This document shows, piece by piece, positions 1 to 10,068 of a stretch of DNA of 64,000 nt. The notes beneath the pieces were generated by a model. The model was not told the DNA's origin. It was given only the letters and a program-made list of their open reading frames with translations, and did no database searches. The DNA is from Tyto alba (lineage: Eukaryota; Chordata; Aves; Strigiformes; Tytonidae): positions 6,913,427-6,977,426 of the forward strand of contig NW_024881296.1 of the NCBI RefSeq assembly GCF_018691265.1, written 5' to 3'. How positions within the stretch are numbered: the stretch's first letter is position 1; each line of letters opens with the position of its first letter. A program made the translations under genes and the position numbers.

Positions 1-29
1 CTGCCCTTTCCTAGTGTGAGGAAGGGCAG
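1..29. repeat. Short imperfect inverted repeat at window edge
   Basis: The first 12 bases and bases 18-29 are reverse complements apart from one extra T in the left arm, leaving a loop of about 6 bases. It could form a small hairpin. Nothing around it shows a role, and it may be the edge of a longer structure cut by the window. Confidence 0.5.
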
Positions 30-595
30 TGCATGCCCTCTGGTCCCTGTGCTCCCAGACTGTGGTGGAGGGGAGGTGGTGAGGGGGTCCTTGGGTGAGC
101 CACGATGCACAGAGTGGTGGCAGTGCTGAGCTCCTCCAGGCAGAGACTTGCCCATGCACTGGGTAGGTGCGCCTGCCTGGGTGTTACTTGTCCACAACCA
201 AGAGCAGTGGAAATTGCTGCAGCAGGGAGAAAGGAAGCCAGAGAGTCCCAGGGGCTCATCATTGGCATATCAGAAGAGAGGTCACCCTAAGTTATCCTGG
301 CGTTGTACATCACTGCTGTACATAACACTTTGGACCCTGAATGCATGTGAGAGGTAGGGACACCGTCAGAGACTGAGGAGGTAAAAGGCAGTGCTGGATG
401 GATGGCTCAAAGCAATTAAATGGTGGGGTTTGAGATGGGTTCGTGTGTTTCCCTGTAGGGTAAGGCTGTTTTTGATAAGTGAAAATTAAATGTTTTCTGC
501 TAATCCCCTCAGGATGATGATACCTGTCAGACGTATCTGTAACTTGCACTCAAATCTCTCTCACTTCCTCCCACTCTTGAAAGTAATAGTTATCT
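30..595. other. Unassigned non-coding DNA
   Basis: Only short, overlapping open frames of under 80 codons occur here, on both strands, with no recognisable domain. A G-rich patch lies near 64-90. The bases around 596-655 resemble the extreme 3' end of a CR1 element read in reverse (a 'ctggaagagacctgaag' core), so the CR1 copy described next may begin there. Confidence 0.4.
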
Positions 596-660
596 TCAGC
601 ACCTCTGGGCTTGTATACTGTCACTGAGCTGGAAGAGACCTGAAGCTGCCATCTGCTGAA

Positions 661-731
661 AGATGGACAAGAGGAAAGAAAAGGAAAAATAAAATGAAGG
701 AAAGAAGATAAAAGAAAGGAGGAGCAGAGAG
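661..731 (+). repeat. Polypurine (A/G) tract
   Basis: About 70 bases consist almost only of A and G on the + strand, with a few T and C interruptions. It sits between a possible CR1 3' tail and the clearer CR1 body, so it may be low-complexity growth within that copy. No function is indicated. Confidence 0.6.
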
Positions 732-754
732 CCCACAAAGTTTTCTTGTTGGCA

Positions 755-1622
755 AACTTTCCAAGATGTTCACTGCATGGCCTTGCTGGGCAAGTTGTTC
801 TATGGTCTCAGTATTCCCAGTACTGGAAAGCTTTTCCTGCTATCTAATCGGCATCTCCCTCAAACCTATTACTTCTTGTCCTACTCCTGATAGATTTCTA
901 GATTCATTATCCCATCCCATTTTGCAGAACACTTCTACACAGTTGACGACTCCTAGCATACTTTCTCATTCTGAGATCTAAATCTGCCCTCCAGTGACTC
1001 ACTGAACTACCATGCTGTACTATGCTGTTCAGGCCATTAACAAAAGCATCAAATAACACCAATGACAAGAAAGACTCTACCCCCCTGGTTTGTCCTTCCA
1101 TTTCTAGCCCAATAGAAGCTTTCCCAATCATTTTTTTTTCACCCCTCCTATAGCATGTTTTCCCAATTTCCTTATGAGAATCTGTGTGATATAGTGCAAA
1201 AGCCTTTCTAAGATGAGTTGTAAGACAACAGTTCCTCTCCTATGTCTACAAAGCCCCAAGCCCTGTTGCAGCAGGAAATTAGATCAGTTTAACACAATTT
1301 CCCTTTGAGAAATCTACACCAGTTCCTATACTTCTTTTCCTTTCCTTTTATTTTTTTTTTCCCCGTTTCTTACAGGGATGTATAGATTCTCTTGCTGACT
1401 GGTTGTTGCTTTATTCTTCTAGCAACTGAACTGTCAGGTCTGTAATCCCTGAGATCCTCTTGTCCCTACCCCTTTCAAATAAGATGCACTATTCACCTTT
1501 TAACCACCTTCTAGTACCTCTCTTATTTTTCACAAGCTCTTAAAGACTGTTAATGACTCAGATCTAATTAGACAGGACTTTAAAGGGCCCAGGATGAAAT
1601 ACATTAGACCCCATGAGTGTGG
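755..1622 (-). mobile_element. Old, decayed CR1 LINE fragment (reverse transcriptase 3' part and 3' UTR)
   Basis: Read on the minus strand, this follows the 3' half of a chicken-repeat-1 (CR1) non-LTR retrotransposon. In + strand order the recognisable blocks are a 'gggcaagttgttctatgg' block (CR1 'gggcagcctgttccaatg'), then 'ttcctgctatctaatc' (CR1 'ttcctaatatccaatc') and 'cttcttgtcctac'. These are followed by the 'attaacaaaagcatcaaa' block, the 'gagaatctgtgtgatatag...caaaagcctttct' block, and 'gtcaggtctgtaatccc', ending near 'ggacttt...gggcccaggatgaaat'. The order matches CR1, but there are many substitutions and gaps. It is 5'-truncated, has no open frame of useful length and is certainly inactive. 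CR1 is the dominant LINE of birds and other reptiles. The subfamily cannot be set by eye. Confidence 0.7.
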
Positions 1623-4600
1623 AAATATCATTCCTCTTGGTGCATTGTAACCTAATCTGGCAACACCTCAGATTTTTGCCTTGCACTACCTTTGGTCTCA
1701 CTTCATGCAAATTTGGATTTTCCCTGTCTTCAGCTGATATTCATCAAAATAAGGTTCTAATATAGTCAGAGAAACAAGGACAAAGAAGAGAGACTTCGTG
1801 ACTTGGAGAATATTTCAGATTTTCACCCTTTTACTGAAGCTTTGCAGAATGGTCCATGCCAAAGAAGGCTGCTGGGCCAACGACTCTGGTGCTTCCCCAG
1901 CCCCTCATACTGCCAGGGAGCTGCCCCAGTGTGGGAGCATGATGCTCCATGGGACCTTATGGACAGCCTGTCATGGTGATGCAAAAAGAGGCACCCTTAT
2001 CACTCAGGGGGTTTTGTCCATGGGCACCAAACAAATAATAAGGTCAAGTACCCCAAAAAGGAAGTTCAGAGCCTTAATCTGTGGCAGCAAAACTGAATCT
2101 CCAAAAAGAGGCAGAAAAGGCCCTTCTCTTACTAACATTGGATTCATTCACAGGTAATTTGTTGAGGTCACTGGCATTGCTCCTGGCATAGCTGCTCCGA
2201 GAACAAAGTTCCTGTGCAGATTTTATTACAAAGCATTTTGGGAAAGTGGAAGAGGGAGGCTAGTGCTTAGGGCAACCAACTGTCATTGACTGTCTAAAAG
2301 TACAGAGAGCACAGAGAAAATCTATAAATAAACAGTTTATAGAATAAGGGGTTTCTTGATCTACAGCTAAGAATAATCAGAGCTGCAGCCAAGGTGGCTA
2401 GAGATATGGGTGGCAGTAATTAGTTTCATACTGGGTTTAGAAGATAATGTATTAGATGTAATCATCAACAGCTCATGAGACGGCAGAGGACATGTTCAAT
2501 TAACTGGTATACAGAGAAAGAAGGTACATCAGGTTAGCATTGTATGAAATAATCAGTTTTCCTTCTGCCTGGTACATATTAGTGAAATATGTACAAAAAT
2601 ATGCCCAAATTTGATGCAAAATTTGTTTTACTTATTGTTCACGGAACATAAGCTTTCATGCTGGGACCAGCAAAAGCTGCCAGTGCAAGGTTTCAGTTTC
2701 AGGCTTGACGTTGTTCACTCTCCCCAGTCTTTTAAAAGCTTTGTTTTATAAAGATCCAAGTTGCCCACTTCTCTGCTGAGTGAGGATCTTCAGCCCAGGT
2801 GCCCAGCTGGCTGTGGGGTTGTAGTTGGTGATTATGAATCGTCCGAAGATCCACCTCCCTGCTTCACCCACTCTGCTGCCCAGACAGTGGTGTGTGACAC
2901 AGCAGTGCCAGCACTGTTCACACCAGCTCTGGGACAGTGAAGGACACTGCCAGCCCGGGGGAGACTACAGTAGCAAAGTAGGATTTAGAAGAGGATCTTG
3001 TTTCCCCTTATCACCAGAGCAAGACAGAGAGGATGGAGAATGCAGGCCCTGTGTTTCTGGATGACTACCTGGAGCACAGGAGGAGGCAATCTCACGCTGG
3101 GTTTTCTGTGTCACAGTGGCCTCCTGTCTTCCAGCCCTGCTCCTGAGACATGGCAGAGCGGGGAGGAAGGCAGCCCAGTACCAGCCAGCAATGGAAACTA
3201 CTCTCACAAGGTGGTCAGGAATGAGGAGGTGAAAGCCTGTTGGTGCAAGCTGGAGGAAAATCTTAAAAAAGGCAGACAGTGTTAGTTATACAAGCTGGGA
3301 AGTAAGGCTGCTTCTTTTCTGAGTGAATAACAAGTACCCTGATTGTGGATTTTGGAGTAGTGAGGCAGTACTTTATTCAGATTCACATTCTTCTGCTCAT
3401 CTCACAGATGACTTTGTAACCTTACTCAGCAGGATGAAAGAGACACTGGTGCCTGAAGAGATGTTGTGTGAACTGTACAAACTTGAAAAGTTTTCCTGCA
3501 TGCACGGAATGTGCACAGTGTGCACTTTTTTTTTTGCTGGTAAGTGGAAGAAACATTTCTGTTTCCAGCAGAAAACAAGCAGAAAGTTTTCTTCTTGTGC
3601 AGGAAAGGTCATTTCCTTTGTGCTATATTCAGGTAAGAGAGAGTTTCAAAGGCAATAGCTACCTGATGTGAAATGGGTAGCAGGTATCAGCTCTGTACCA
3701 TGTGTGGGGATTGTTATGTGTCCCAGAAGGGGATTCCCAATAGCTGGTAGGCTGGACAGGGCTGCCTTCATGAACCACTTACTTTCAGGCTTAGCTAACT
3801 AACTGCTATGCATAACTAGTTAGCTGAGATGTCTTTCCTAGAAGTTACCCTACGAGCTTAAAGAAAAGCATCTCAATGGACAAACTTAAGTTCCTGGAAG
3901 GATAGGAATTATCTCATGTTCCTTTGACGTACTCATTACCTTAGGCAGTATCATAAAGAAGAAGCTGAAGGTCACTGAAAAGAAAGGAAGATTCAATCTG
4001 AAACAGTTCCTTTTGTCACTCTGAAATTAAGACATTTTCTCCTTACTGCATGATAAAGCTTCCTAGATTTTCAAATCAAAATGTCTGTTATATTTCATTG
4101 ATACGTAGCTTATCTATTTTCTTAGATTTTACTATTAACAAATGTGCTTACTGGGGTGTAATTTCATTACAGAATGATAGCAGAATGAGGCTTTTTCCTT
4201 GCCCAAGAACTTCAGAAGTCTTCCAGCTGCTTTGGAATTACACAGTAGTGATGCTAAGTGCACTTAGTCAGAGGCGCAGATGAAAAGCTCTGTTACCCAT
4301 CATTGACTAATTTTTTCAAATTTTTTTCTTCAATTGTAAAAATGGGATGCATATAATTTTATATAATACAAAACGTGTGAATTAATGACATTTTGTCCGT
4401 TTCTATAGTTTGTTATTTGGACAACACTTTCCTTTTTCAGCTAAATGTTCCCATATTCTTTCAATGGCTTTCTAAATTACTCTTATACTACTACTAGCGA
4501 AAATATCTCTACAGAAAACAAGAAAGAACACAATATTGAGGGAAAAAAAGAAAATACAAAACATATGGAAAGAGCAACAAGGAAAATAGTCATGACCTTT

Positions 4601-4818
4601 TTATTTATATCAGGCAAAATTTATTATAAATGTTATATATACTCTATTTTATCAGCGCCTCTGGGACAACTGCCAATATACTAGCTTAGCCAATTAACGG
4701 GAAAGCAAAGACTACTCCTTGAACATCATTGTTGTAGCAAATTTTTCATCTAGCAAGACATACAGAAGATGAGAAATCCTAGACAGTGGGATTTAGACAG
4801 AATAACTGATAAATCAAG
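1623..4818. other. Unassigned non-coding DNA, about 3.2 kb
   Basis: No gene is recognised. The longest open frames are 119 codons (1798-2157, +), 111 codons (3323-3658, +) and 95 codons (2998-3285, +). They overlap frames on the other strand and show no familiar motif. A consensus-like splice donor (ttcag followed by gtaaga) occurs at 3633, but no convincing partner exon was found. A perfect 15-base palindrome (gtgcaca-g-tgtgcac) lies at 3511-3525. The interval 4300-4680 is AT-rich. Confidence 0.4.
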
Positions 4819-4912
4819 GGCCTGATTCATCACTGTATTGCTCTCATTTTACATTGGAATACCTCTGTCAATCTCAACAGATTTCTATAAATATAAAACC
4901 CAGAGAAAGATG
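4819..4912. repeat. Relic of an ancient reptile-type inverted-repeat element (MITE-like)
   Basis: The segment opens with 'gggcctgattcatcactg' and continues with a diverged version of the T/A-rich, 'ttgacttcaatgg'-centred core typical of short inverted-repeat elements in turtles and crocodilians. Such elements end in 'gcctgattc' and its complement. The right end is too decayed to place exactly. The family is recalled from general knowledge, not searched, and a chance likeness is possible. Confidence 0.35.
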
Positions 4913-5737
4913 TTGGTGAGTCAAGTGACCAAGACTGATACAATCAATACTTTTTTGTTAGTGTTTTTTTCTTAGTTCATTTGAAGTCTTTTCAGAGTGT
5001 CTTTCTGCCTCAAGGAAATAGTCATTTAGGACTTGATCCTTCCCAGAATATCTGTGGCTTCCACAAGCACTTGTTATGATAAAAACAGATCAAGGAGCCA
5101 TGTATTAAATAGATTCACAGCAATCAAGTCATCCTGCCTGGTAATGGGTGTGAAGACTAAGAAGAAGATGTAAAATTAATGCCTGACCCAAACTCCACTG
5201 AAATGAGTGATTCAGGGAGCACAGAGGGACTTAATTCTTCTGCTGAGTTTAGAGGCTGATGCCTCACAAACATCACTTTCACATTTACATGTAGAACCTC
5301 AGCTCTGCAACCTCTGCTGCGCACCACACAGAGACCTGGGAGAAAAATGTTGTCAGTCAATGCAGAAAGGTGCCAGGCTATTTTAATCTAAGACAACTCT
5401 CATTTAAAAGTTGTGGCCAGCATCAAAGGAAAGGGACAGCCACAGTTTTAGAGAGAAATTAAAATACCCAACATAGTGTGTGGAAAAAACTATACCATGC
5501 AAGACTCGGTGCATTTTGCTACTAACAGTAGACCTTGATTGGTATCTGCTGACGGTCCCCTTGACTTCCTCAGAGAGCACAGTCCAGATTTCCCCACCAT
5601 GCTCTGGGAGACCCAAGACATCTGGGACTAACTGGAGACTCTCTTTGACAGAGATTCCAGGGATTAAGCAATGTTTAGGCATCTAAACATTTAGGGCGTG
5701 ATACTTGTTGTGAGGGTTTCAGGATACATAGACAATA
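4913..5737. other. Unassigned non-coding DNA
   Basis: No gene seen. Near 5179-5217 a 'gcctgacccaaactccactgaa' stretch followed by 'gattcagg' also recalls reptile MITE ends, but it is too short to call. Overlapping frames of 67-92 codons occupy both strands between 5157 and 5686 without recognisable motifs. Confidence 0.35.
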
Positions 5738-5760
5738 ATTAAAATAAAATTTATTTTAAT
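5738..5760. repeat. Perfect AT-only palindrome, 23 bases
   Basis: Two perfect 11-base arms (attaaaataaa and tttattttaat) flank a single A. All bases are A or T. AT-rich palindromes can extrude or break, but no function can be shown here. Confidence 0.7.
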
Positions 5761-6874
5761 ACAATCAATTGTCACTCTAAAGATCATTCACAAATGGCAG
5801 ATCCAAATATCCGTGAGAGGAAAAAACTATTACTGCACAAACTCCTACGATTTAACAACAATCCAAAATGCTTGGTCACTCACCTAAAAAGTGAGGGCTC
5901 TCCACTCCAAGGAATTTCTCTGGGCACCAGCCCAACCCATAGGGAAAATCTCAAAGAGTTTCCTTGGGCAATGTCCCATTGCAAGGGGAGAGTCCTCGAC
6001 CACAGCACACTGCTCCAGAGGGGACAGGCTCAAAACGGCTCCCCCAGGGATCTCCATTCATACCCAGGCTGAATCTGATCTGTGATCGATATCACCCCTT
6101 ATTGGCTGAAGGCCCTAATTATCATAAAATCCTGAGAACAAGGGCATGAAAAAAATTAAATCAATGGCCACTATATTTCAGCAGCCAGGAAGCCCCATTT
6201 TCATCGGGTGGGTGCACCTGCCACAATGCCAGTGCTGAAACACAGATTTCTGGTGTCCTTTGAAATGTCCTGGGATACCCAAGACACCCTCCTTGACCAG
6301 ACAGACATGACACAGAAGAGTTCCGGGGAGAGTTGCACCCTCTGTGGCAGTGCTGGAGGCCTGGTAGTGTGCCCAAGGCATTGCTAGTGTCACCAGGTAC
6401 ATGTGATTGATGGCACCACTCTGTCTTAACTATGCTGGGGAGCCAGTCCTCCCATATAGTGCATGGACGGCAGTTACCTTGCTGCCTCAGGTTTCAGAGA
6501 GGCTGGGTCACTTCAGGAGCTTCCCATCACTTTCAGTTGAGCATGGAGTAGGTCAGAGCCGTAATTCAGATAGCTGGAATGTATGAGACTCCAATCCTTT
6601 ATACTGCATGGGAGAACCTCATTTGTGAAATTATGAGATCAACTTAAAGGACAATTTTTACGGTGGATAATCTAGGAAAGATGATCTCAGTAATCTATGC
6701 AGTTTTCTAACTCTAAATTAAGCCACTTCACATGAATTGCAATGGAAAACAGTGGATGGGGTTTGTTTTAATTTTATAGTTCTCTGGAGACAAGTGGTTC
6801 AGACAGAGTCTAAGGTATCAAGTATACTGGTAACTAGGCATTTAAGTAAACCTTATTGTGGGACGAGAAAATCT
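5761..6874. other. Unassigned non-coding DNA before the solo LTR
   Basis: Short overlapping frames of 60-92 codons occur at 5794-6149 (+) and 6161-6402 (-). None has a recognisable domain and the + and - frames shadow one another. No internal retroviral sequence is seen upstream of the LTR. Confidence 0.4.
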
Positions 6875-6879
6875 GCAAG
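6875..6879. repeat. Target-site duplication of the solo LTR (left copy)
   Basis: The 5 bases 'gcaag' directly before the LTR are matched by 'ccaag' at 7459-7463 directly after it (4 of 5 identical). A 5-bp duplication is usual for ERVL-type avian elements. With only five bases the match is suggestive, not proof, but it agrees with the independently judged LTR ends. Confidence 0.5.
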
Positions 6880-7153
6880 CGTGATGGTTTTGGCTCGGAT
6901 AGAGTTAATTTTCTTCCTAGTAGCTAGTGTGAGCTATGTTCTGGGTTTGTTCTGGAAATAGTGTTGATAATTCAGGAATGTTTTAGTTGTTTCTGAGCAG
7001 TGCTTACACTGAGTCAAGGACTTTTCTGCCTCTCACATTACCCCACCATGGAGTACTCTGGGGGGCACAAGAAAGTGGGAGGGGACACAGCTGGGACAGC
7101 TGACCCCAGCTGACCAAAGGGATATCTTGTACTATATGACATCATGTTCAGCA

Positions 7154-7159
7154 TATAAA
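7154..7159 (+). promoter_or_regulatory. TATA box of the LTR promoter
   Basis: 'tataaa' within 'catataaagccggggg', at the place where this LTR family carries its U3 promoter. Transcription, if any, would start about 25-30 bases downstream and run rightwards. Activity today is unknown. Confidence 0.6.
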
Positions 7160-7326
7160 GCCGGGGGAAGAAGAAAGAAGTTCAAAGTTATGGCATTTGT
7201 CTTCCCAAGTAACCATTACACATGATAGAACTCTGCTTTCCTGGTGATGGCTGAACACCTGCCTGCTGAAATAGTGAATGAATTCCTTGTTTTGCTTTGC
7301 TTGTGCACCTGGTTTTTGCTTTGCTT

Positions 7327-7332
7327 ATTAAA
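7327..7332 (+). terminator. Degraded polyadenylation signal of the LTR
   Basis: 'attaaa' followed by 'tggtctttaattcaaccc' stands where related LTRs have AATAAA before the R/U5 border. ATTAAA is the commonest natural variant, so weak function is possible. Confidence 0.5.
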
Positions 7333-7865
7333 TGGTCTTTAATTCAACCCACAAGTTTTTTCACTTCTACTCTTCTGATTCTCTTCCCCATCCCACTGGG
7401 GGAGAGTGAGCGAGTGGCTGAGTGGTGCTTTGTTGCTGGCTGGGGTTAGACCACAACACCAAGGAATGGTGTGACAAATTTCATAGGCAAACAGAAATAT
7501 ACTGTGAAAAAGAAAGCACCTCTAGAATACTTGACATGGAAGAGGTTTTGAAGAACAGATGAGAAAAACACCTAACAGAAAGCACAGGGAAATAATTGAT
7601 CCAACCACCAACTGGGAAGATAGATTCAGTGGCAAATTATAGACTTTCTGCTCCTTGATTAATTCCCATGAGACCCCTCAATATACCATGACATTACAAT
7701 TTCTTATAATTTCTTTGTCCTATGGCTTCTACATAAAATATTACATTCACCTTTTGATACTTCTTTCAGTGGATTTCTTCTCCTTTTAAAGTGCCAGACA
7801 GTAATTTCTGTAAATAATATAAAGAAACAGAGGTTAGATCAAGCTATCAAGTGATTAAAGCTTAT

Positions 7866-7918
7866 TTGTTGTTGTGTTGTGGGTTTTTTGTTGCTGTTGT
7901 TGCTGCTGTTGTTTTTTT
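7866..7918 (+). repeat. Imperfect (TTG/CTG)n simple repeat
   Basis: A run of ttg and ctg triplets with T-run interruptions, about 53 bases. A typical short microsatellite that may vary in length between individuals. Confidence 0.8.
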
Positions 7919-8142
7919 AATAAGAACTGAGTGGAAAATGAAATAATACGCTTTGGATGGTAACTAATGCTTTTATTTAGTTAGGTGAACAAGCACAAAG
8001 GAACATACATTCAAAATATCTTATTTAAGATATGTAGGATGAAAATCTGCAAAAAATCCAAGTTATTTCACTTCACAGTGTACTACAGTGTGCTTCAACC
8101 CTTGCCTTTCTACTGTTGAGAACTGCATGGAGTGTGAACTGC

Positions 8143-8248
8143 CTCTGGCTCCGATTCTAATCTTACTTCTGTTAATGCAAATCCAGAATAACCACTCTGA
8201 ATTCAGTTTAAATGCTGTAATTGAGATCAAGATTAAAGCTTTAGGGCC
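8143..8248. repeat. Ancient inverted-repeat element relic (MITE-like), both ends visible
   Basis: The left end reads 'ctggctccgattctaatc' and the right end 'gagatcaagattaaagc...agggcc'. The two ends are diverged reverse complements, about 9 of 15 bases matching in the clearest part. The middle contains 'ttaatgcaaatccagaata', which recalls the 'gtgtaaatcaggagtaac' core of a short element common in turtles and crocodilians. Its length, about 106 bp, also fits. It is non-coding and long dead. Confidence 0.45.
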
Positions 8249-9227
8249 ATTTTTAAATAGGGATTTAGGTACCAGTCTCGAAAATATCAACTGAAATCAG
8301 ATTAAAATTTGACTCTGAGGAATTTATCCTGCTGTCAGTTACATGTTATGGTGATCCTAGTGACATTAAGTGCCTGGGTATTTCACAGACACAGCCCACA
8401 TTGTCTCAATAAAAGCCCAGTTCATCTTCATACAATTTCTGACCTGCTGATGCAAGTGTTTACAAATCAGGTTTTGCCCCTTGCCTGGCTTCAGAAGTAA
8501 GTGTTCATTTTTGGTTAAGCTTCTTAAAAGCTTAAAGTCCCTATCGATACACATTGATTTTATGTAATTGATACACATTGATTTATTGATACAGGATGTG
8601 TACTAACACATGACATCTTTGAATATTCCTTTCATTTTTTCAAGGAAAGCTCAACATCTTGGCATTTTTCCTTAGCTGATATTTGGATGAACATACATTT
8701 CCTTTGCTTTGCCCTTTTGTCTGTGTAATGAAACTTGTTGACCTGGCAGAGGTGTTCAATTAGTAGAGGCATTGAGATTATTCACTGTAAATGAATTATC
8801 AGATAAGGTCAGCTTTCTCTACAATACTTCAGTACAGAACTTACATCTAAAAAATCTTTAATTATTTCCAAATATTCCCGATAGTTTACATGCGTTTATT
8901 TCAGCCTGCAGTATTTTTTGAATTCATTCATTAGACCACAAATTACTTATTATTTTCAGTGCACAGTGGTCACCTAGCATTATTTCTTCTCCCTAATTAG
9001 ATAATTACATTTTTTCAAATCAGGAATTAAAAGAAGGCAGATGGGGATATTTCTTATTATGTTCAGATTTGGCACAAAAACATCCTTAATAACCACTTAC
9101 ATATTAAATCATAATTTCATTCCTGTGCAGAGTATTTGAATCATCTGAAATCTGAAGTGTTACTTTGCACGGAGAGATGCTGGTGCATGGTTGATCTGCT
9201 TTGTGTGATTTACCCATTTCTTCACAG
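8249..9227. other. Unassigned AT-rich non-coding DNA
   Basis: No gene seen. Contains the small tandem duplication listed at 8543-8593, and AT-rich sequence at 8820-9120 with several taatta-type motifs. Open frames are under 71 codons. Confidence 0.4.
8543..8593. repeat. Short tandem duplication, about 24-base unit
   Basis: 'atcgatacacattgatttta' is followed within 24 bases by 'attgatacacattgattta', and then a third 'ttgatac' start. The copies are almost identical, so the duplication is fairly young. Confidence 0.75.
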
Positions 9228-9619
9228 CTGATAGAGGTGGCCGACTGTGGCTGCCAAGGGACCTGGGGCGACTGCCCCATGAGACCAAAGTGATGGGAGT
9301 GCAGCACATGCCTCAGCTGAAATGGGCAGATGTTGGGCAGACCCCTCCGGTGAGCGGCATCAGGGTGCTAACCGGCGTGATGGTGGAGGTGCAGGTCACC
9401 CCACTGCCTTCCACCTGGTGTTACAAAACCTGTTCTGTTTTCTCCCTGCCTGGCAGACATGGACAGTCACTCGGATGCACATGTCCACTCTTAAAATACA
9501 GATGGGCTGCACAAAGCTCCTGCTTTCTCCAACTGGTGTATTGGTTTCTGACTGGTGCCTTGTATTTGGCAAAAGGTACCTGTGGTCTTCTTCAGAAGGG
9601 GGCTGTTTCCCTTGTGTGA
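9228..9619 (+). other. GC-richer patch with splice-like signals; possible untranslated or unknown exon
   Basis: A pyrimidine-rich acceptor (tttacccatttcttcacag) ends at 9227 and a donor-like 'ccg/gtgagc' lies at 9350, giving a 122-base exon-like unit. A second strong acceptor (ttttctccctgcctggcag) ends at 9456. One + frame stays open through the whole interval to a stop at 9619. The translation shows no familiar domain. The base composition is richer in G and C than both flanks. It could be an exon of an unknown gene or long non-coding RNA, or chance. No homology claim is made. Confidence 0.15.
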
Positions 9620-10036
9620 CCCCATTTGTGTGTGAGGTGCCCCTTTGGCTCTGATAAGGTGGCTGACTTCCTTCAGGAACAGCCATTTTCATGCTGTTGG
9701 GATTTTTCCATATTTTTAATGAGGCAAGTTTGGGCAATAACTGTTTTCAGTATTAATTAAAGAATAAATCAGAATTCATAAGAATGAAGGAGTTGAAAAG
9801 TGAGGCAGAGCTCCTGGGCCATCAAAGTCACTTCAGTTAGTCTAAACTTTCTGGAATTTTTGAGTCACCCGCCTGCTGTGGGCAAAAAGAAATGGTTTTG
9901 AGTCAGGGAATTTCAATCAATTAAATTTATTGAAAATTAACATAAACCTCCGATCACTGATTCCAGTATTGAGGAAAAAAAAGAAACAACCAACCAAAAA
10001 AAAATGCTTATGGAAAATACCTTTTCCCTCTTGCCA

Positions 10037-10068
10037 GGGGAGGGGAGGAGAGGAGAGGGGAGGGGACA
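10037..10068 (+). repeat. (GGGGA)n-type G-rich tract with G-quadruplex potential
   Basis: Four runs of GGGG occur within 32 bases, separated by A, by an aggagaggaga linker, and by A. This satisfies the usual G-quadruplex pattern on the + strand. It sits in otherwise AT-rich DNA and is best seen as a low-complexity repeat. Confidence 0.75.

Larger units (their letters stand above)
6880..7458 (+). mobile_element. Solo LTR of an avian ERVL-type endogenous retrovirus
   Basis: A 579-bp long terminal repeat in + orientation. It opens with 'cgtgatggttttggctcgg', where the first dinucleotide is cg instead of the expected tg, and continues 'gatagagttaattttcttc', a hallmark of a bird LTR family. Further blocks in the expected order are 'tgtttctgagcagtgctta', 'gtcaaggacttttctg', 'gggacagctgaccccag', 'aaagggatatcttgta' and 'catataaagccggggg', followed by a 'caacccacaagttttttc' block and the closing 'ggctggggttagaccacaaca'. 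There is a TATA box at 7154 and a degraded polyadenylation signal at 7327. No primer-binding site, gag, pol or env sequence lies on either side, so the internal part was probably lost by LTR-LTR recombination. It cannot move or make virus. The exact subfamily needs a repeat library. Confidence 0.85.
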
